64,000 bases of DNA from Taudactylus pleione. Its lineage: Eukaryota; Chordata; Amphibia; Anura; Myobatrachidae. The translations under genes were made by a program, and so were the position numbers. Shown here piece by piece: positions 1-10,576 of this stretch. Within the stretch, counting starts at the first letter, position 1. Each line of letters begins with the position of its first letter. The stretch spans positions 15,265,501 through 15,329,500 of the forward strand of contig JAUIMM010000040.1 in NCBI GenBank assembly GCA_031769625.1, written 5' to 3'. The notes beneath the pieces are model-generated. The model did not search any database. It worked only from the letters and a program-made list of their open reading frames with translations, and was not told the origin of the DNA.

Positions 1-1099
1 AGTCTAGTTTTAACCAGTGTATATTCTCTTACATGCCAAAGTTTTCACGAAACACTATGAAGCTGATGCAGAGTTAAAAGCACTTTGGCTGCTGATGCTC
101 TCACATTATGTGCGCAGAAAGTAGTGCATATATTAGATTGTACGCAGAGCTTTCCGCAACTGCAGATGGAAAAGCAGTTGGTAATGCGATGTGTACGCTG
201 GAAGGCAAAATATTTACATTCCGTAGGAGGTTGCACACGGAGCAGCGTGCAACTCACAATCAGGCCCATTAGGTACATGTGAAAACGCTTCTGTCCAACT
301 CTGCATAGCCCGCAATTATACTAACAGAGCCACGTCAGAACGCCCCATTCCAGTTTAGTTATGCATCTACAGTAGTAAATTTAGATGCAATCTAAATGAG
401 TACGACTCTGTATCGCACGTACTTGTGTAATGTGAAAGTTGCAAAATATGCTCTTTGCGGCTATGGGCATACATTCAGTTCTGAATGGGTCCCTATGAAA
501 TGTAGTGACCAATATATAATCCCAGATATGCCTCTAACAGCCATTGAACATTTCTTGGTCGACAAATATGACAAAAAAAATACACAAATAGTCAAATATT
601 ATCATTAAAGTGGAAACTCAACCCTGATAATCCTCAGATTTTAAAGCATACAGTAGACTGTAAATAAGGTTGCAAAATAATGGAGGTTATTCTTAGTCAA
701 ATGCAATACCGATGTTCATGTATTTGGCGATGTTTTGCACTGCATATGTGTCTAAATCCCTAAGAAGGCCCTTCATTCCTCTGGGGTTGTTTCATACTAA
801 ACTCACACTATACAAAATGCTTTCCAATGAAAACCTGGTTACATGATGATGGACACTTCAAGTGTTGTGTATTAGGACAATGTCTTTCCTGCCACCTACC
901 CGCTCTACTAATTTAAATATCAGGCTCATAGAGCAGTCATTTTGGGCAGGCACCATGGCAGTACTATACATGTGCACACTTAGCAAAGCCTATTGACTCA
1001 ATCTCTCTATTTCATCAGCTAAATGGTGTACATATTCAAAAAGTTAATATTCCTGGTGCAAAAATTACATCTGAAAACAGCTGTAATTATGTGTACACA
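1..1099. other. No gene recognised
   Basis: About 1.1 kb of AT-rich sequence. Short open frames here have no recognisable motif and no convincing splice-site pairing. No terminal repeats or tandem structure were seen. Confidence 0.5.
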
Positions 1100-1568
1100 G
1101 GGCCTGATTCAGCAGTGCACGATGTTTGGGAATCTGCGCAGGCACCAGACCTGTTCTGCGCATGTGGAGAAAGGATCTGCGAGGCCGCACGCAAACTGGC
1201 AGCAGACTGTCAGTGATTGACAGTCTGCTGCCGTCTGGAGGCGGGGAGGGGGCAGCAATGCCATCCGTTTCCCGAAACGAAGGCGTGTCATCACCGTTGT
1301 GGAGGAGGGAAGAAGCCAGGATCTCTGTCGGGTGACGGAGATTTCCTGGCCTCTTCCTGTAAACTGCGATGGCTGGCTGTGGGACCCCATGGGTCACCAC
1401 AGCCTGCCGATGGCACGCAGATTAACCGATGCTGCGTTGGACAATGTAGCTCGGTTAAGTAATGCACAGGAGGCGTGATGCCTCCTGCTGCATTACCATA
1501 TCTGCAAGGGTCGCAATTGCAAAGCTTGCATGCATCTTTGCAATTATGATCCTTGCAGAATCAGGCCC
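1100..1568. mobile_element. MITE, GGGCCTGATTCAG family, TSD ACA
   Basis: A 469-base non-autonomous element. The left end reads GGGCCTGATTCAG and the right end is its inverted complement, GAATCAGGCCC. The trinucleotide ACA flanks it on both sides (1097-1099 and 1569-1571), a 3-base target duplication. The inside is largely self-complementary, for example around the duplicated tract GACTGTCAGTGATTGACAGTC near 1206-1226. The open frames inside are by-products of the palindrome. At least six better or worse preserved relatives lie in this window, several with their own 3-base duplications. Confidence 0.8.
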
Positions 1569-1774
1569 ACAGTGTACTACACACAACTCTGCTTAGATCG
1601 CATTTTGGCCGACACGCCCTCGCTTAGCCTACATATGCAACTCCCATTATAACCCCTACAATCACAAGTGGAAATGTGACTGAGTTTTGTACAACTCAGC
1701 ATCACCTGTAGTTGCATGTGCTTGACATCGGACACCGTGACAGTGAAGGTCAAGTCGGCCTAGAATGTACCAGT

Positions 1775-3118
1775 CAGTGGCGTAACTAGGGAAGGGCGAG
1801 TGGGGTGCGTGCCCTGGGCGCCGTTGGACCGGCGGCACGGTACCGGCCCGCCCTAGTTAGCCAGTGTAGCGCCGACCGCAATGAGTGCGGTCAGCGCTAC
1901 ACATTTACACAGGACCGGCGCTGGGCTTCCAGCGCCGGTCCTGTGCTGCACGCCTGAGCCCGTTCCCTCCCCCTGAGCGCTTGCCCAATAGCGCCAGGAG
2001 GCGGGCTCAGGCTGTGCATAACACAAGCATCGCCGACAGCGCTGGCGGCGATGCATGTGTTAAACAGCAGCCAATGAGAGTCAGATAGACTCTCATTGAC
2101 TGCTGCAGCACCCACTGCAAGAGCCGGACTTCCGTCCGGCTCCTGCAGTGGGTAATGGGACTGACGTCATGATGTCTGTCCCATAATCCTGAGCGCGCCA
2201 GCCCAGGCGGGAGCGGCGTCGCGAGCAGGACCAGGACCAGGAGCAGAGATTCAGGTAAGTATATTTTTATATATTTATTTTTTTAACCTATCTGCACAAC
2301 GGGGGAGGGGGGTGGCTACTACTGGGGGGACCTCTACTGGGGAGGGGTGGCTACTACTGGGGGGACCTCTACTGGGGGAGGGGTGGCTACTACTGAGGGG
2401 ACCTCTACTGGGGGAGGGGTGGCTACTACTGGGGGCACCATTGGGAGGACCTACTCTACTGGGGACTACTACTTGGGGGGGAACTACCACTGGGGGCATT
2501 ATAAAAGGGGCCTACTACTAGAGGCACTGCACTTGGGGGACCACTACTGGGGGCAATAATAGGAAGGGCCACTACAGGGGGCACTGGATAGGGGGGATCA
2601 CTACAGGGTGCCTGCATAAGGGGACCACTACTGGGAAAACTGCATGGGGGGGACTACTACTGGGGGCACCATATAAAGGGCACTGCATAAGGGGATACCG
2701 CTACTGGGTGCACTGCATTGTGGGGACTGCTACTGGGGGCACTGCATAAGGGGGAACACTACGTGGGGCACTGCATTTGGGGGGGCCACTACTGGGGGTA
2801 CTGAGTAAGGGGAACTAATTGGGGGCTGTATAAGGGGGACCACTACTGGGGATACTGTATAAGGGGCACTACTATGGGCCTGCATAAGAGGGACCACAAC
2901 TGCATACTGGGGCTACTGTATAAGGGGTACTACTGGGGTGAAGATGCATATGGATAGTAATGTTCAGCGTGAAAACAAAGGGGTGTGTCATGTTGACACG
3001 CCCCATTTTTAAGTGACCACGCCTATTTTTTTCCGCGCACCCACATCTTGGGATGTTGGGGGGGGGGGCTCCCTTTTCAAATTTGCCCTGGGCTCCAAAT
3101 ACCCTAGTTACGCCACTG
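1775..3118. mobile_element. Non-autonomous hAT element, 8-bp TSD GTACCAGT
   Basis: The ends are CAGTGGCGTAACTAGGG (left) and CCCTAGTTACGCCACTG (right), a perfect inverted pair. The flanks carry the identical octamer GTACCAGT (1767-1774 and 3119-3126); an 8-base duplication is the hallmark of the hAT superfamily. The element has no transposase. Its first ~480 bases are GC-rich and contain several hairpins, followed by a splice-donor-like CAGGTAAGT at 2252-2260, an AT-rich stretch, and then a G-rich minisatellite to about 2945. A much longer relative sits at 56408-60285. Confidence 0.92.
2305..2945 (+). repeat. G-rich minisatellite inside hAT element
   Basis: Degenerate tandem units built on GGGGACTACTACTGGGGGC and GGGCACTGCATAAGG. 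The open frames on both strands here are translations of the repeat, not genes. The same unit family fills 57640-60070. Confidence 0.85.
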
Positions 3119-3169
3119 GTACCAGTCGTTCCAATTCGTCCCAGAGGTTCTCAGTGGGGTTAAGATCTC

Positions 3170-3283
3170 GGGGAAAATTTACTAAAGTGAGACAATATAA
3201 TAGCTAGAATCTGATTGGTTGCTATGGGCAACATCACTTTTAAAACTCACTTCTTAAAACGCTCACTTTAGTAAATTTACCCC
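3170..3283. mobile_element. Short MITE with TTTACTAAAGTGA ends
   Basis: A 114-base palindromic element: the left end GGGGAAAATTTACTAAAGTG is matched by the right end CACTTTAGTAAATTTACCCC. The middle includes the CTGATTGGTTGCTATGGGC motif also seen, decayed, near 40375. The target duplication is not clear. Confidence 0.65.
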
Positions 3284-3615
3284 TGGACTCTAAACTGGCT
3301 AATTAATCTGGGTTACAGAATTTTCTGTATACCAGTTCAGCATCACCCTGGAAACATGACAGGTGGCACTGGACAAAGGGGCATATAAATGCCCAAGGCG
3401 GCCCGTGTGCAGCGCCCTCCCCTAAAGCCCGGCATCTTACCTTGTGCTTTCAAGCAGATCCCTCCTCCTCGGTGGCATCATCTTCACAGAGGGGAAGTGG
3501 GGATCCGCTTGCGGACAAAAGGTTAGTATATAATGGCTGAACCCATTATAAATGCGCCTACTAAATGACTGTACATTTTTCTTAAAACTAAAAAGAAATT
3601 ACAGCATAGGCCCTA
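3284..3615. other. No gene recognised
   Basis: Unassigned sequence. A minus-strand donor-like site, CAAG|GTAAGA, is present around 3436-3445 but no paired acceptor or convincing coding phase was found. Confidence 0.35.
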
Positions 3616-4000
3616 GGGCCTGATTCAGAGCCGCTCGCTAGATGCGATCGCTCGCACGATGTGTATGCAAATTGCGTAGGCAGTGCTCCCGCACTGCAAT
3701 GATTTCTTAGACAGCAATCACATAGTGTATGCAGACACCCACCAGCCTGTTTTAAGATGCCCACTTGTGCACGTCTTGTCCATGAAGTGCACCTCCACTC
3801 CCCCGTTTTTAATGGCCAGCCCCCGTTCCCACCTACAAACAGCTTCCCCTGTCTCTCACTCTGCTGGGCAGTCTATGTGCAGCGAGCGAATGCATTGTGA
3901 ACTTTCACTAAGGTATGCACATACACACAATGCATACACACTGCATACCATCGACAGCAGCGAGAGTATGCATCTTAGTGAGCAGGTCTGAATCAGGCCC
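3616..4000. mobile_element. MITE, GGGCCTGATTCAG family, TSD CTA
   Basis: A 385-base element with GGGCCTGATTCAGAGC at the left, GAATCAGGCCC at the right, and CTA on both sides (3613-3615 and 4001-4003). The interior starts with GCTCGCTAGATGCGATCGCTC and is otherwise not coding. Confidence 0.78.
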
Positions 4001-4014
4001 CTAGTACTAACTCT

Positions 4015-4053
4015 GGGCCTGATTCAGAGCCGGACGCTATTTGCGCTAGGATA
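4015..4053. mobile_element. Terminal fragment of GGGCCTGATTCAG MITE
   Basis: Begins GGGCCTGATTCAGAGCCGGA, as in the element at 22269, but the similarity stops after about 40 bases. It is a solitary left end beside a full copy. Confidence 0.6.
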
Positions 4054-4283
4054 TTCTGGTTTTCTTCCAAAAGATTAATTTTAAAAACTTGCATAATTTT
4101 CTGGAATTTTGGTCTAACCCACATTTTGTAATACTACCTATGTGAATAGCAGTTAGTTTCCAATTGACTTTCCAGGGTAATTTATTTCTCTTGATCATTA
4201 CTTGGTTTGATTTAACAGCTGATGTAAAGAGCCAGACCCATATTTTCACACAGGTCTCTGCACAACAAACATAATCACTTTAC

Positions 4284-5105
4284 CAGGGCCGCAACTAGGG
4301 GGTGGCTGGAGGTGCACGTGCACCGGGTGAGCCGCTGTACTTGGTGCCAGTGACCTCCAGCCCGGCGCTGCAGAGAGGCTCCAAGCCGGACGTCCGCTGG
4401 TAATATTTATTACCAGCGGGCGCCCGGCTCCTTCTCTGCAGCGACGCGGTGTAGCCGGAGCCGGAGGCTGGAGTTCTCTCCCGAACTCCAGCTTCCGGCT
4501 CTCCCCACGGGCACTATGGGGGAGACGTCATGACATCTCCCCCATAGTTCCAAGGAGCAGCTGGCGGACCGGACGCGACGCTGGATGCAGGAGCGGGGTT
4601 CAAGGTAAGTATTTTTTTTTTAAATAAGCTGCACTACAGGGGCATTATTATGGGGGCAGGGGCATTACCACAGGGGTATTACTATGGGGGCATAGGCAAT
4701 AAGGGGCATTACTAATGGGGCATGAGCACTACAGGGGCATTACTATTGGGGCATGGGCACTACAGGGGCATTACCACAGGAGCATTACAGGGGCATTACT
4801 GTAAGGGCACTACAGGGATATTACTATGGGGCATGGGCAATACAGGGGCATTACTATGAGAGCATGGGCACTACAGGGGCATTACTATGAAAGCATGGGC
4901 ACTACAGGGGCTTTAATATGGGAGCATGGGCACTACAGGGGCATTACTGTATGGTGGGCACTACAGGGGCATTACTATGGGGGTATTAACATATGGGCAT
5001 TACTATGGGGGCATTACAATATGAGCACTACTGCAGGGGGAATTACATGGGGGGCGCCAAATTACTGTCTTGCCCCTTGTGACAAAAATCCTAGTTTCGG
5101 CCCTG
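4284..5105. mobile_element. Non-autonomous hAT-like element, CAGGGCCG ends
   Basis: The ends CAGGGCCGCAACTAGG and CCTAGTTTCGGCCCTG are inverted copies. ACTTTAC lies on both sides (4277-4283 and 5106-5112), a 7-base match rather than the 8 bases usual for hAT. The GC-rich first part ends in a donor-like AAGGTAAGT at 4602-4610, followed by an AT-rich tract and a minisatellite, the same layout as the elements at 1775 and 56408. It has no transposase. Confidence 0.75.
4635..5045 (+). repeat. Minisatellite GGGCATTACTATGGGGGCAT
   Basis: Tandem units of roughly 30-35 bases alternating GGGCATTACTATGG and GGGCACTACAGG. It fills the second half of the host MITE; the open frame across it is an artefact. 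Confidence 0.85.
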
Positions 5106-5173
5106 ACTTTACTGTATTCCACTCACTAATAATTCAGATGATTGGATAAGCATTGAATTAGCCACAGCATAAT

Positions 5174-5182
<9 letters not shown>

Positions 5183-5214
<32 letters not shown>
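5183..5214. repeat. (AT)n microsatellite, left of gypsy insertion
   Basis: Alternating CA then TA repeats that end exactly where the LTR begins. The tract resumes at 10530 on the other side, so the retrotransposon appears to have entered a longer (AT)n array. Confidence 0.9.
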
Positions 5215-5217
<3 letters not shown>

Positions 5218-5709
5218 GACACAGTCAGGTTAGGGGGTCCCTCTCCTGGGTAGAGGACTCCTTCCTTACACACAGCAGCAGGGAAGCAGCACACCAGTCT
5301 GGATGCAAGTACAAGCTGGTCGGCGCCAGTCTTTATTGTACAATGTCAGAAATAACATAAAGAAAACATAAACATAAATCCTAGCCCTGTCGGGGCACTA
5401 ACTTCACAGGTAGTTCCCTCACTACCTGAATACCTGAACCTGGCAGGGCCTAATACCCTCGCCAGCAACAAAGGCACAGCACAACACTCACAGTTAGGTT
5501 TTCAAGTGTCTCTGAGCAAACTCCCTGTCTGCTCTCCCAGGTGAGACAATCAGCCCTCAACACACTAGGCTTATATTGGCCACTCTCAGGTGGAAACCGT
5601 AACAAGCCTGTTACACTGCAGACTTTCTCCTGGAGGTTTAAAACACATAAGACAGGAATCTGGGACAAATGTACCTGCCACAGACCACTTTACCAATGAT
5701 CCTATCACA
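5215..5709 (-). repeat. 3' LTR of gypsy copy 1
   Basis: Minus-strand LTR starting TGTGATAGGATC and ending CTGTGTCACA. It contains a TATA-like CCAATATAAG and a polyadenylation-like AATAAAG just before TGGCGCCGACC. A C-rich run (polypurine on the minus strand) adjoins it at 5710-5723. Confidence 0.93.
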
Positions 5710-6669
5710 TATCCCCCCCCTTTGTTTCGACCTGTGGGGTGGAACAACTGAAGCCCCCAAACAATGAACGCGTGACAACGCGTCAGCATTGGCCAGCTGG
5801 CTTCCTGGCCTGTGTTCCACTGAAAATTTAAAAGTTTGTAACGCCAAGAACCATCTCGTAATTCTCGCATTACTGTCTTTATTTTCGGACATCCACTTCA
5901 AAGGGGCATGGTCAGTGATCAATTTGAACTTTCTTCCAAACAATTTGTACCTGAGAGCCTCTAACGCCCACTTTATGGCCAACGCCTCCTTCTCCACTGT
6001 GGCATAGTTTCTCTCATGTACATTCAACTTTCTGCTTAGATAGAAAATAGGGTGTTCCTCACCCTCCTTGTTCTGGGACAGGACCGCTCCTATACCTACT
6101 TCTGATGCATCGGTTTGTACTATGAATTCCCTGTCAAAATTAGGAGTCATCAGGACTGGTTGGGAACACAACGCTACTTTCAACTCCTGAAAAGCTTTCT
6201 CCTCCTCAGGACTCCATTCTACCATGACTTTTTGTTTGCCTTTGGTCAGGTCAGTCAGTGGGACTGCCATGGTGGCAAAGTTGGGTATAAACCTCCTGTA
6301 GTACCCCGTAATTCCCAAGAAGGCTCTCACCTGCTTCTTATTCAGAGGCCGTGGCCAGTTTTGTATGGCATCAACTTTATTGAGCTGAGGCTTTATCAGG
6401 CCTCTGCCAATGGTGTATCCCAGATATTTTACTTCCTCCATGCCTAGACAACACTTTTTTGGGTTGGCTGTCAAACCTGCCTTATAGATGGAGTCCAAAA
6501 CTGCTTGTACCCTGGGTAAGTGAGACTGCCATTCAGGACTATGAATGACCACGTCATCCAGATAAGCAGCCGCATACCGTCTATGGGGCCTTAGAATCCT
6601 GTCCATCATTCTTTGGAAGGCAGCAGGTGCCCCATGTAGCCCGAAGGGCAACATCTTGTACTGAAACAA
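5638..6669 (-). pseudogene. Pol, C-terminal part: reverse transcriptase palm and RNase H
   Basis: A 343-aa open stretch that continues, in the same frame, the reverse transcriptase begun at 7374; a single TAA stop at 6736-6738 separates them where the family has a lysine-type codon. It shows the LPFGL motif (residues 7-11), the catalytic YLDD (about residues 36-39), the thumb region with LGYTIGRG, then RNase H with QTDAS (about 191) and the TDHAPL block. The reading frame runs on into the LTR before stopping. Function in the cell would be copying element RNA into DNA in virus-like particles; the upstream stop makes this copy unlikely to do so unaided. Confidence 0.88.
5710..5723 (-). promoter_or_regulatory. 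Polypurine tract
   Basis: On the minus strand this reads AAAGGGGGGGGATA, directly before the 3' LTR. This is where plus-strand DNA synthesis is primed in LTR elements. Confidence 0.85.
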
Positions 6670-6735
6670 GCCCTCTGGCGCTGAAAAAGCTGTCTTTTGT
6701 TTGGCGCTCTCAGTTAACGGTACTTGCCAATACCC

Positions 6736-7374
6736 TTAGGTTAGGTCAAGAGTGGTTAAATACCTTGCCGTCCCTAGTTTCTCAATCAATTCATCCACTC
6801 TTGGCATCGGGTAGGCATCGAATTTTGAAACACTGTTCAACTTTCGGAAGTCATTGCAGAAACACACACTCCCGTCGGGCTTTGGAATCAACACAATGGG
6901 ACTTGACCATTCACTATGTGATTCTTCAATAACCCCTAACTCTAGCATATTTTTAATTTCTTTCGACACCGATTCTCTTTGTGCTTCTGGCAACCTATAG
7001 GGCTTTAGATTAACTTTAACCCCTGGGTCAGTGATGATGTCATGTTTAATGACCGAGGTTTTCCCAGGTACGTCAGAGAACAGCACCCTATTTCTGATCA
7101 CCTTGACCTCTTGTTGTTGAATTGCCGACAGGGTTTTTGCCACTGTCACTTCGGGAACTAAGGGCCCTGGATTTACTGGAGGGGCTCGGATGGCCGACAG
7201 TGCCGTTCTATCTTTCCAGGGCTTTAACAGATTTATATGGTATATCTGTTTCGACTTCCTTTTCCCCGGCTGGTAAACTTTGTAATTGACCTGCCCCACT
7301 CTTTCTAAGATTTCAAAGGGCCCTTGCCATTTAGCCAAAAGTTTATTTTCCACAGTGGGAACCAATACTAACAC
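6736..7374 (-). pseudogene. Pol, middle part: integrase GPY/F module and reverse transcriptase fingers
   Basis: A 212-aa stretch. It opens with the integrase C-terminal module, WQGPFEIL (residues 16-23) and YHINLLKPW, then a linker, then the start of reverse transcriptase with ELGVIEESHSEWSSP and PKPDGSV followed by the YPMPR block and TTLDLT, where it hits the TAA stop. The stretch upstream, between 7532 and 7374, is in another frame relative to integrase and has a further TAG near 7438. The integrase tail lying directly before reverse transcriptase confirms the inverted domain order. Confidence 0.88.
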
Positions 7375-7531
7375 TCTGTCCCCAGGAGCAAAGCTGCGTA
7401 ACCGAGCATTGCGGTTGTATACCCTCTGCTGTGCCTATTGAGCCTGTTCCAGGTGCTCTCTCACTATCGGCACTACCGCAGCAATTCTCTCCTGCATTTG
7501 AGAAACATACTCAATCACGGTTTTGTAAGGA

Positions 7532-9370
7532 CTAGACTGCCCCTCCCATGTCTCTTTGGCAATGTCTAGTAACCCTTGGGTGTCTCCCATACAAGTCGAA
7601 GGGTGAAAACCCGGTGGAGGACTGGGGAACTTCTCTTATGGCCAACAATAAATACGGCAATAAGTAATCCCAATCCCTACCATCCTTGTCGACCACTTTC
7701 CTAAGCATGTGTTTTAACGTCTTGTTAAACCTCTCGACCAGCCCATCGGTTTGGGGGTGATAAACCGAAGTTCTTAACTGTTCAATTTTGAACAGGCGAC
7801 ATAACTCTTTCATGACTTTTGACATAAACGGTGTACCCTGGTCAGTTAGTGTCTCCTTGGGTATACCCAGCCTGCTAAAGACATGAACTAGCTCTCTGGC
7901 AATGGTCTTGGTTGACGTACTGCGCAACAGGATCGCTTCCGGGTACCTGGTAGCGTAAACCATTATGACCAGAATATACTGGTATCCCCTGGCAGACTTC
8001 ATTAAGGGTCCAACCAAATCCATCACTATTCTTTCAAATGGCACCTCTATAATAGGCAATGGAACTAGTGGACCCTTAAAATGTGGCCTGGGAGCATGAT
8101 ACTGACACTCAGGGCAGGATGCGCAAAAGTCAGACACCTCTTTATGAAGCCCGGGCCAGAAAAACCTCTGCATTATTCGCTCAGTGGTTTTCTCTACCCC
8201 TAGATGGCCTGCCGTTATATGACCATGGGCCAGATCCAACACTGTTCTTCTGTAGGCTTTGGGAACTATTAGTTGTTCCACAATATCTTCCCCCTTCTTA
8301 GTCACCTGATATAACAAATCCTGACACATTGCCATGTGGGGATAGGACAAAGTACTATCAGGGTCTACGGGTTTACCATCAACTACTTTTACATTCTCCC
8401 TGGCTTTTACCAAAGTAGGGTCATTCAACTGCTCCACGGCAAAGACCTCTCTTCTGACCTCTAAATCAGGCAGACGATCACTTGGCCCAACAACACTTCC
8501 TACCTCAATGGGAGGCACATCAGTTGGCGGGCCACCGTCACGTTCCGCATTCTCTAGTTCGCCAACCATAGTAGAAAAAGGGAATAACTCTGACTCAGAA
8601 GAAACTCCCTCCTCCACTACATCAACAACCTTCTCAAATGGATCGGGGTTGTTCACCTCTGGAACAAAACGGCTTTCCCACAACTTCCAGAAGTGAGCAA
8701 AGTCTCTCCCCAATATTGCATCGTACACCAGACCATGCACCAAACCCACAGAAACTATAGCAGAGCCACATGGTGTCTCGATGTTCACCTCGGCCGTAAC
8801 ATAATATCGAGTATCCCCTTGTATGCAGGTCACACCAACAGTTTTCCCTGTATGCCTCAAGGGGTTCACCAGCTCAGCTTTTATAAGTGTCACCAAGCTA
8901 CCAGAGTCTAACAGTGCCTCTACTCGGTTGCCATCTACAGTGAGTACACACATGTGCTTATCAGTCTCAGCCTGCCGGTCAGCCGAACAGGCTGTCTGTG
9001 CAAAGAAAGACCCCCTGCGGTAGACATGAGCAGTATCACATTGCATAGGTTCAGTTGTAAGTGAACAATTAGCGGCAATATGGCCGAAGCCACCACATCG
9101 GAAACACTGAATCATATTAATGTCTAGTCGTTTATGGGGCAAGAACCTTCCTGGCCTGGCAGGCCTGTCTCCAGGTTCTACACCCTCAGTCTTAGGTACA
9201 TTCCACCAGCCAGCACCCTTCTCCCCTGGAACAGTCTTACCAGTGTCTGTGGGAGTTCGCTGGTGTGCCATCGGGGCTCGGTGGGGCATACTCATCAGCT
9301 CCTCAGCCGCAACGTACCTCTCCACCAGCTCGACCAACTGGTCCGCGGACTTAGGGTCTGCATGGCTCAC
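7532..9370 (-). pseudogene. Gag C-terminus, protease and integrase
   Basis: The longest open stretch of this copy, 612 aa. In order: the end of the SCAN-like capsid domain; a CCHC zinc knuckle, CFRCGGFGHIAANC (about residues 89-102); an aspartic protease with LLDSGS (about 153-158) and later ILGRDF; then integrase with its HHCC zinc domain (HITAGH ... CASCPEC) and the catalytic core carrying D in IVMDLVG, D in LTDQGTPF, and E in DGLVERFN. The initial methionine is only the first after a frameshift; gag continues upstream in another frame. The frame ends early (GGAV) through a frameshift near 7560-7600. Protease cuts the polyprotein and integrase inserts the cDNA. Confidence 0.9.
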
Positions 9371-9889
9371 CCACTTGCGCAGTCACAGGTAATGATCGCA
9401 GGTACCGGTCCATCACGACCCTTTCCACGATCTGTGGTCCCGTCAGCGACTCGGGCTGTAGCCATTTCGAGGACAGATGGACGAGGTCATGCATCTGTGA
9501 ACGTGGAGGCTTGTCCCTATGGAACTCCCAGCGGTGGACCCGTTGGGCACGAACAAAGGTGGTGACTCCCAAGCGAGTTAGGATCTCCTGTTTTAGTTTT
9601 TTATAGTCCTTGGCATCAGCCAGGCATAAGTTGAAATATGCTTTTTGTGGCTCTCCAGACAAAAAAGGTGCCACCAGACTTGCCCACTGCTGTTTTCCGC
9701 TAAGGCCTGGCGGGTTTCCTCAATGGAGACCTGTTGAAGTCTGTTAGTCTCCTGCTGAGCTGCTGTAGCTTCCTGCTGAGCCCTGGTAGATTCCTGCTGA
9801 GCTGCTGTAGCTTGGAGCAAGGCCTTAATAATGTCCTCCATTTTGTCCTGGGGTGTAGGTTGGAAGCTGAACCTTGCCTCTCTGAGCAT
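9351..9889 (-). pseudogene. Gag N-terminal part with SCAN-like capsid segment
   Basis: Two overlapping frames of one gag gene. The first (from 9889) begins MLREARF and carries a glutamine-rich coiled segment of repeated AQQE units. The second (from 9674) continues with LKQEILTRLGV and a helical block (RVHRWEF, LVHLSSKWLQPE, QIVERVVMDRYLRSLPV) that continues into the next frame with VELVERYVAAEEL. This block resembles the SCAN dimerisation domain, which is believed to derive from the capsid of Gmr1-like elements. Two frameshifts break it here; the copy at 24517 keeps it in one frame. Confidence 0.8.
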
Positions 9890-10011
9890 TGGCTTACGCC
9901 TCCTCTATGGGACTCCAAGGACACAGTGTTATTTCCACACTCACAAATTGGGTGTCTGTCCCTTTAATTAATAAATGGAAAGTTTTCCTCTTGCTGCAAC
10001 TTTAGTGTGTG

Positions 10012-10036
10012 TGGTTGCCCGGATTCTCCACCATAT
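10012..10036 (-). promoter_or_regulatory. Primer-binding site region
   Basis: On the minus strand, immediately inside the 5' LTR, the sequence reads TATGGTGGAGAATCCGGGCA. TGG just inside the LTR is typical of a tRNA-primed site. I cannot assign the tRNA with confidence. Copy 2 has TATGGTGGAGAGTGCGGGCA. Confidence 0.6.
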
Positions 10037-10526
10037 TGTGACACAGTTAGGTTAGGGGGTCCCTCTCCTGGGTAGAGGACTCCTTCCTTACACAAACACA
10101 CAGCAGCAGGGAAGCAGCACACCAGTCTGGATGCAAGTACAAGCTGGTCGGCGCCAGTCTTTATTGTACAATGTCAGAAATAACATAAAGAAAACATAAA
10201 CATAAATCCTAGCCCTGTCGGGGCACTAACTTCACAGGTAGTTCCCTCACTACCAGAACCTGGCAGGGCCTAATACCCTCGCCAGCAACAAAGGCACAGC
10301 ACAACACTCACAGTTAGGTTTTCAAGTGTCTCTGAGCAAACTCCCTGTCTGCTCTCCCAGGTGAGACAATCAGCCCTCAACACACTAGGCTTATATTGGC
10401 CACTCTCAGGTGGAAACCCTAACAAGCCTGTTACACTGCAGACTTTCTCCTGGAGGTTTAAAACACATAAGACAGGAACCTGGGACAAATGTACCTGCCA
10501 CAGACCACTTTACCAATGATCCTATC

Positions 10527-10529
<3 letters not shown>
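10037..10529 (-). repeat. 5' LTR of gypsy copy 1
   Basis: About 493 bases, nearly identical to 5215-5709. By eye there are four or five substitutions, a 6-base length change near the microsatellite-like ACACA, and an 8-base difference at CTACCTGAATACC. Confidence 0.93.

Positions 10530-10574
<45 letters not shown>
10530..10574. repeat. (AT)n microsatellite between gypsy and Tc1
   Basis: Pure TA repeats separating the LTR element from the Tc1 element, ending in ACACA. With 5183-5214 and 12226-12262 it appears to be one original array. Confidence 0.9.

Positions 10575-10576
<2 letters not shown>

Larger units (their letters stand above)
5215..10529 (-). mobile_element. Gmr1-like Ty3/gypsy LTR retrotransposon, near full length
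   Basis: A 5.3-kb minus-strand element bounded by two ~494-base LTRs that begin TG and end CA. Reading the minus strand, the order is LTR, primer-binding region, gag with a SCAN-like capsid part, zinc knuckle, protease, integrase with a GPY/F module, reverse transcriptase, RNase H, polypurine tract, LTR. Integrase lying upstream of reverse transcriptase is unusual for Ty3/gypsy and is the known signature of the Gmr1-like group. The LTRs differ by only a handful of substitutions and two small indels, so insertion was recent. Coding is nevertheless broken by frameshifts in gag and after integrase, and by stops near 7438 and 6736. Confidence 0.93.

Noticed and set aside
3430..3530. Possible minus-strand exon ending CAAG|GTAAGA
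   Set aside because: No paired acceptor or coding phase could be supported.
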